Positions 63,636-64,000 of a DNA stretch of 64,000 bases are shown in pieces. Below the pieces are notes generated by a model. It was not told where the DNA came from. It ran no database searches and was given only the letters and a program-made list of their open reading frames with translations. Position 1 is the stretch's first letter, and each line of letters begins with the position of its first letter. Source of the DNA: Mycobacterium avium subsp. avium (GTDB lineage: Bacteria > Actinomycetota > Actinomycetes > Mycobacteriales > Mycobacteriaceae); assembly GCF_009741445.1 (NCBI RefSeq), contig NZ_CP046507.1, forward strand, positions 4,216,001 to 4,280,000, given 5' to 3'. The position numbers were made by a program, and so were the translations under genes.

Positions 63636-64000
63636 ATGCAAGACATTCAACGGGCGGACGATGCCCTGCCCACCGCGTCGCGCGCCGAGCGGTTGCGCGG
63701 CGTCATCCGGCACGACCTGCCCTCCTCGCTGGTGGTGTTCCTGGTGGCGCTGCCGCTGTCACTGGGCATCGCGATCGCGTCCAACGCCCCGGTGCTGGCC
63801 GGTCTGATCGCGGCCATCGTCGGCGGAATCGTCGTCGGCGCCCTGGGCGGATCGCCGCTGCAAGTCAGCGGCCCGGCGGCCGGGCTGACCGTCGTGGTCG
63901 CCGGTCTGGTCTCCGACTTCGGTTGGGGCGTCACCTGTTTCATCACCGTCGTGGCCGGAGCCGTGCAGGTTCTGTTGGGGCTCAGCCGGGTGGCGCGCGC
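63636..64000 (+). CDS. SulP family transporter, N-terminal part (cut by window end)
   Basis: About 121 codons are present, starting at the ATG at 63636 behind a GAGGGACGGG site. The protein begins MQDIQRADDALPTASRAERL and has the SulP helix-1 region LPSSLVVFLVALPLSLGIAIASNAP and GSPLQVSGPAAGLTVVVAGLV. SulP proteins move sulfate, bicarbonate or other anions. The start strongly resembles Rv3273 of M. tuberculosis, in which a SulP domain is fused to a carbonic anhydrase; whether that C-terminal domain exists here lies beyond the window. Confidence 0.88.
   Translation, partial: MQDIQRADDALPTASRAERLRGVIRHDLPSSLVVFLVALPLSLGIAIASNAPVLAGLIAAIVGGIVVGALGGSPLQVSGPAAGLTVVVAGLVSDFGWGVTCFITVVAGAVQVLLGLSRVAR

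Overview
The window is high-GC chromosomal DNA from a slow-growing mycobacterium. Gene content and order suggest the Mycobacterium avium complex. The order is largely that of M. tuberculosis H37Rv read in reverse: rplA-rplK-nusG-secE, tRNA-Trp, hadC-hadB-hadA, rpmG2, the glyoxalase-II-like gene, echA3, recC-recB-recD, mce2, the Rv0585c/Rv0584/lpqN cluster, yajQ, the Rv0565c-type monooxygenase and gpdA1/gpsA. M. tuberculosis names come from memory of protein sequence and synteny; no database search was run.

Layout. (1) 1-1.4 kb: a truncated mycolic acid methyltransferase and mmaA4. (2) 1.4-3.4 kb: a double-YCII protein and an ECF42-type sigma factor. (3) 3.4-8.2 kb, minus strand: ribosomal, antitermination and Sec genes, tRNAs Trp, Met and Thr, the essential FAS-II dehydratase genes hadABC, and rpmG. 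(4) 8.2-17.9 kb: an accessory-rich stretch with an orphan VapB, a metallo-hydrolase, a membrane protein, EchA3, a molybdopterin oxidoreductase that lacks its iron-sulfur cysteines and is coupled to a histidine-rich small protein, cyanase plus patatin, a methyltransferase, a nitroreductase and another mycolic acid methyltransferase. (5) 17.9-27 kb: overlapping recC-recB-recD plus a VTT/DedA-like membrane protein. (6) 27-37.2 kb, minus strand: the complete mce2 operon headed by its GntR regulator. (7) 37.3-40 kb: decay and duplication, with a ParD antitoxin whose ParE toxin is only a scar, a truncated FAD monooxygenase and two tandem SAM methyltransferases. (8) 40-46 kb: envelope genes (kinase-like/flippase-like fusion, GH92 mannosidase, lipoprotein LpqN). 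(9) 46-50 kb: a PAS-ANTAR regulator and a galT-galK-Mut7-C operon. (10) 50-64 kb: FUSC transporter, hydrolase, NYN-LOTUS protein, P450, lipoprotein, divergent Nramp transporter, third SAM methyltransferase, anchored protein, tRNA-Tyr, yajQ, Baeyer-Villiger monooxygenase, gpsA and the start of a SulP transporter.

Much of the window serves the cell envelope: mycolate elongation (HadABC), mycolate modification (MmaA4 and paralogues), lipid import (Mce2), mannoside trimming (GH92) and galactose use. Operons are tightly packed, and ATGA or GTGA stop/start overlaps are frequent in mce2, rec, gal and the molybdoenzyme pair. I see no insertion sequences, phage, CRISPR arrays or rRNA. The signals most worth follow-up are the cysteine-less molybdoenzyme pair, the parDE scar, the sigma gene that reads through a hairpin into rplA's stop codon, the cyanase-patatin pair, and the gal/Mut7-C operon.
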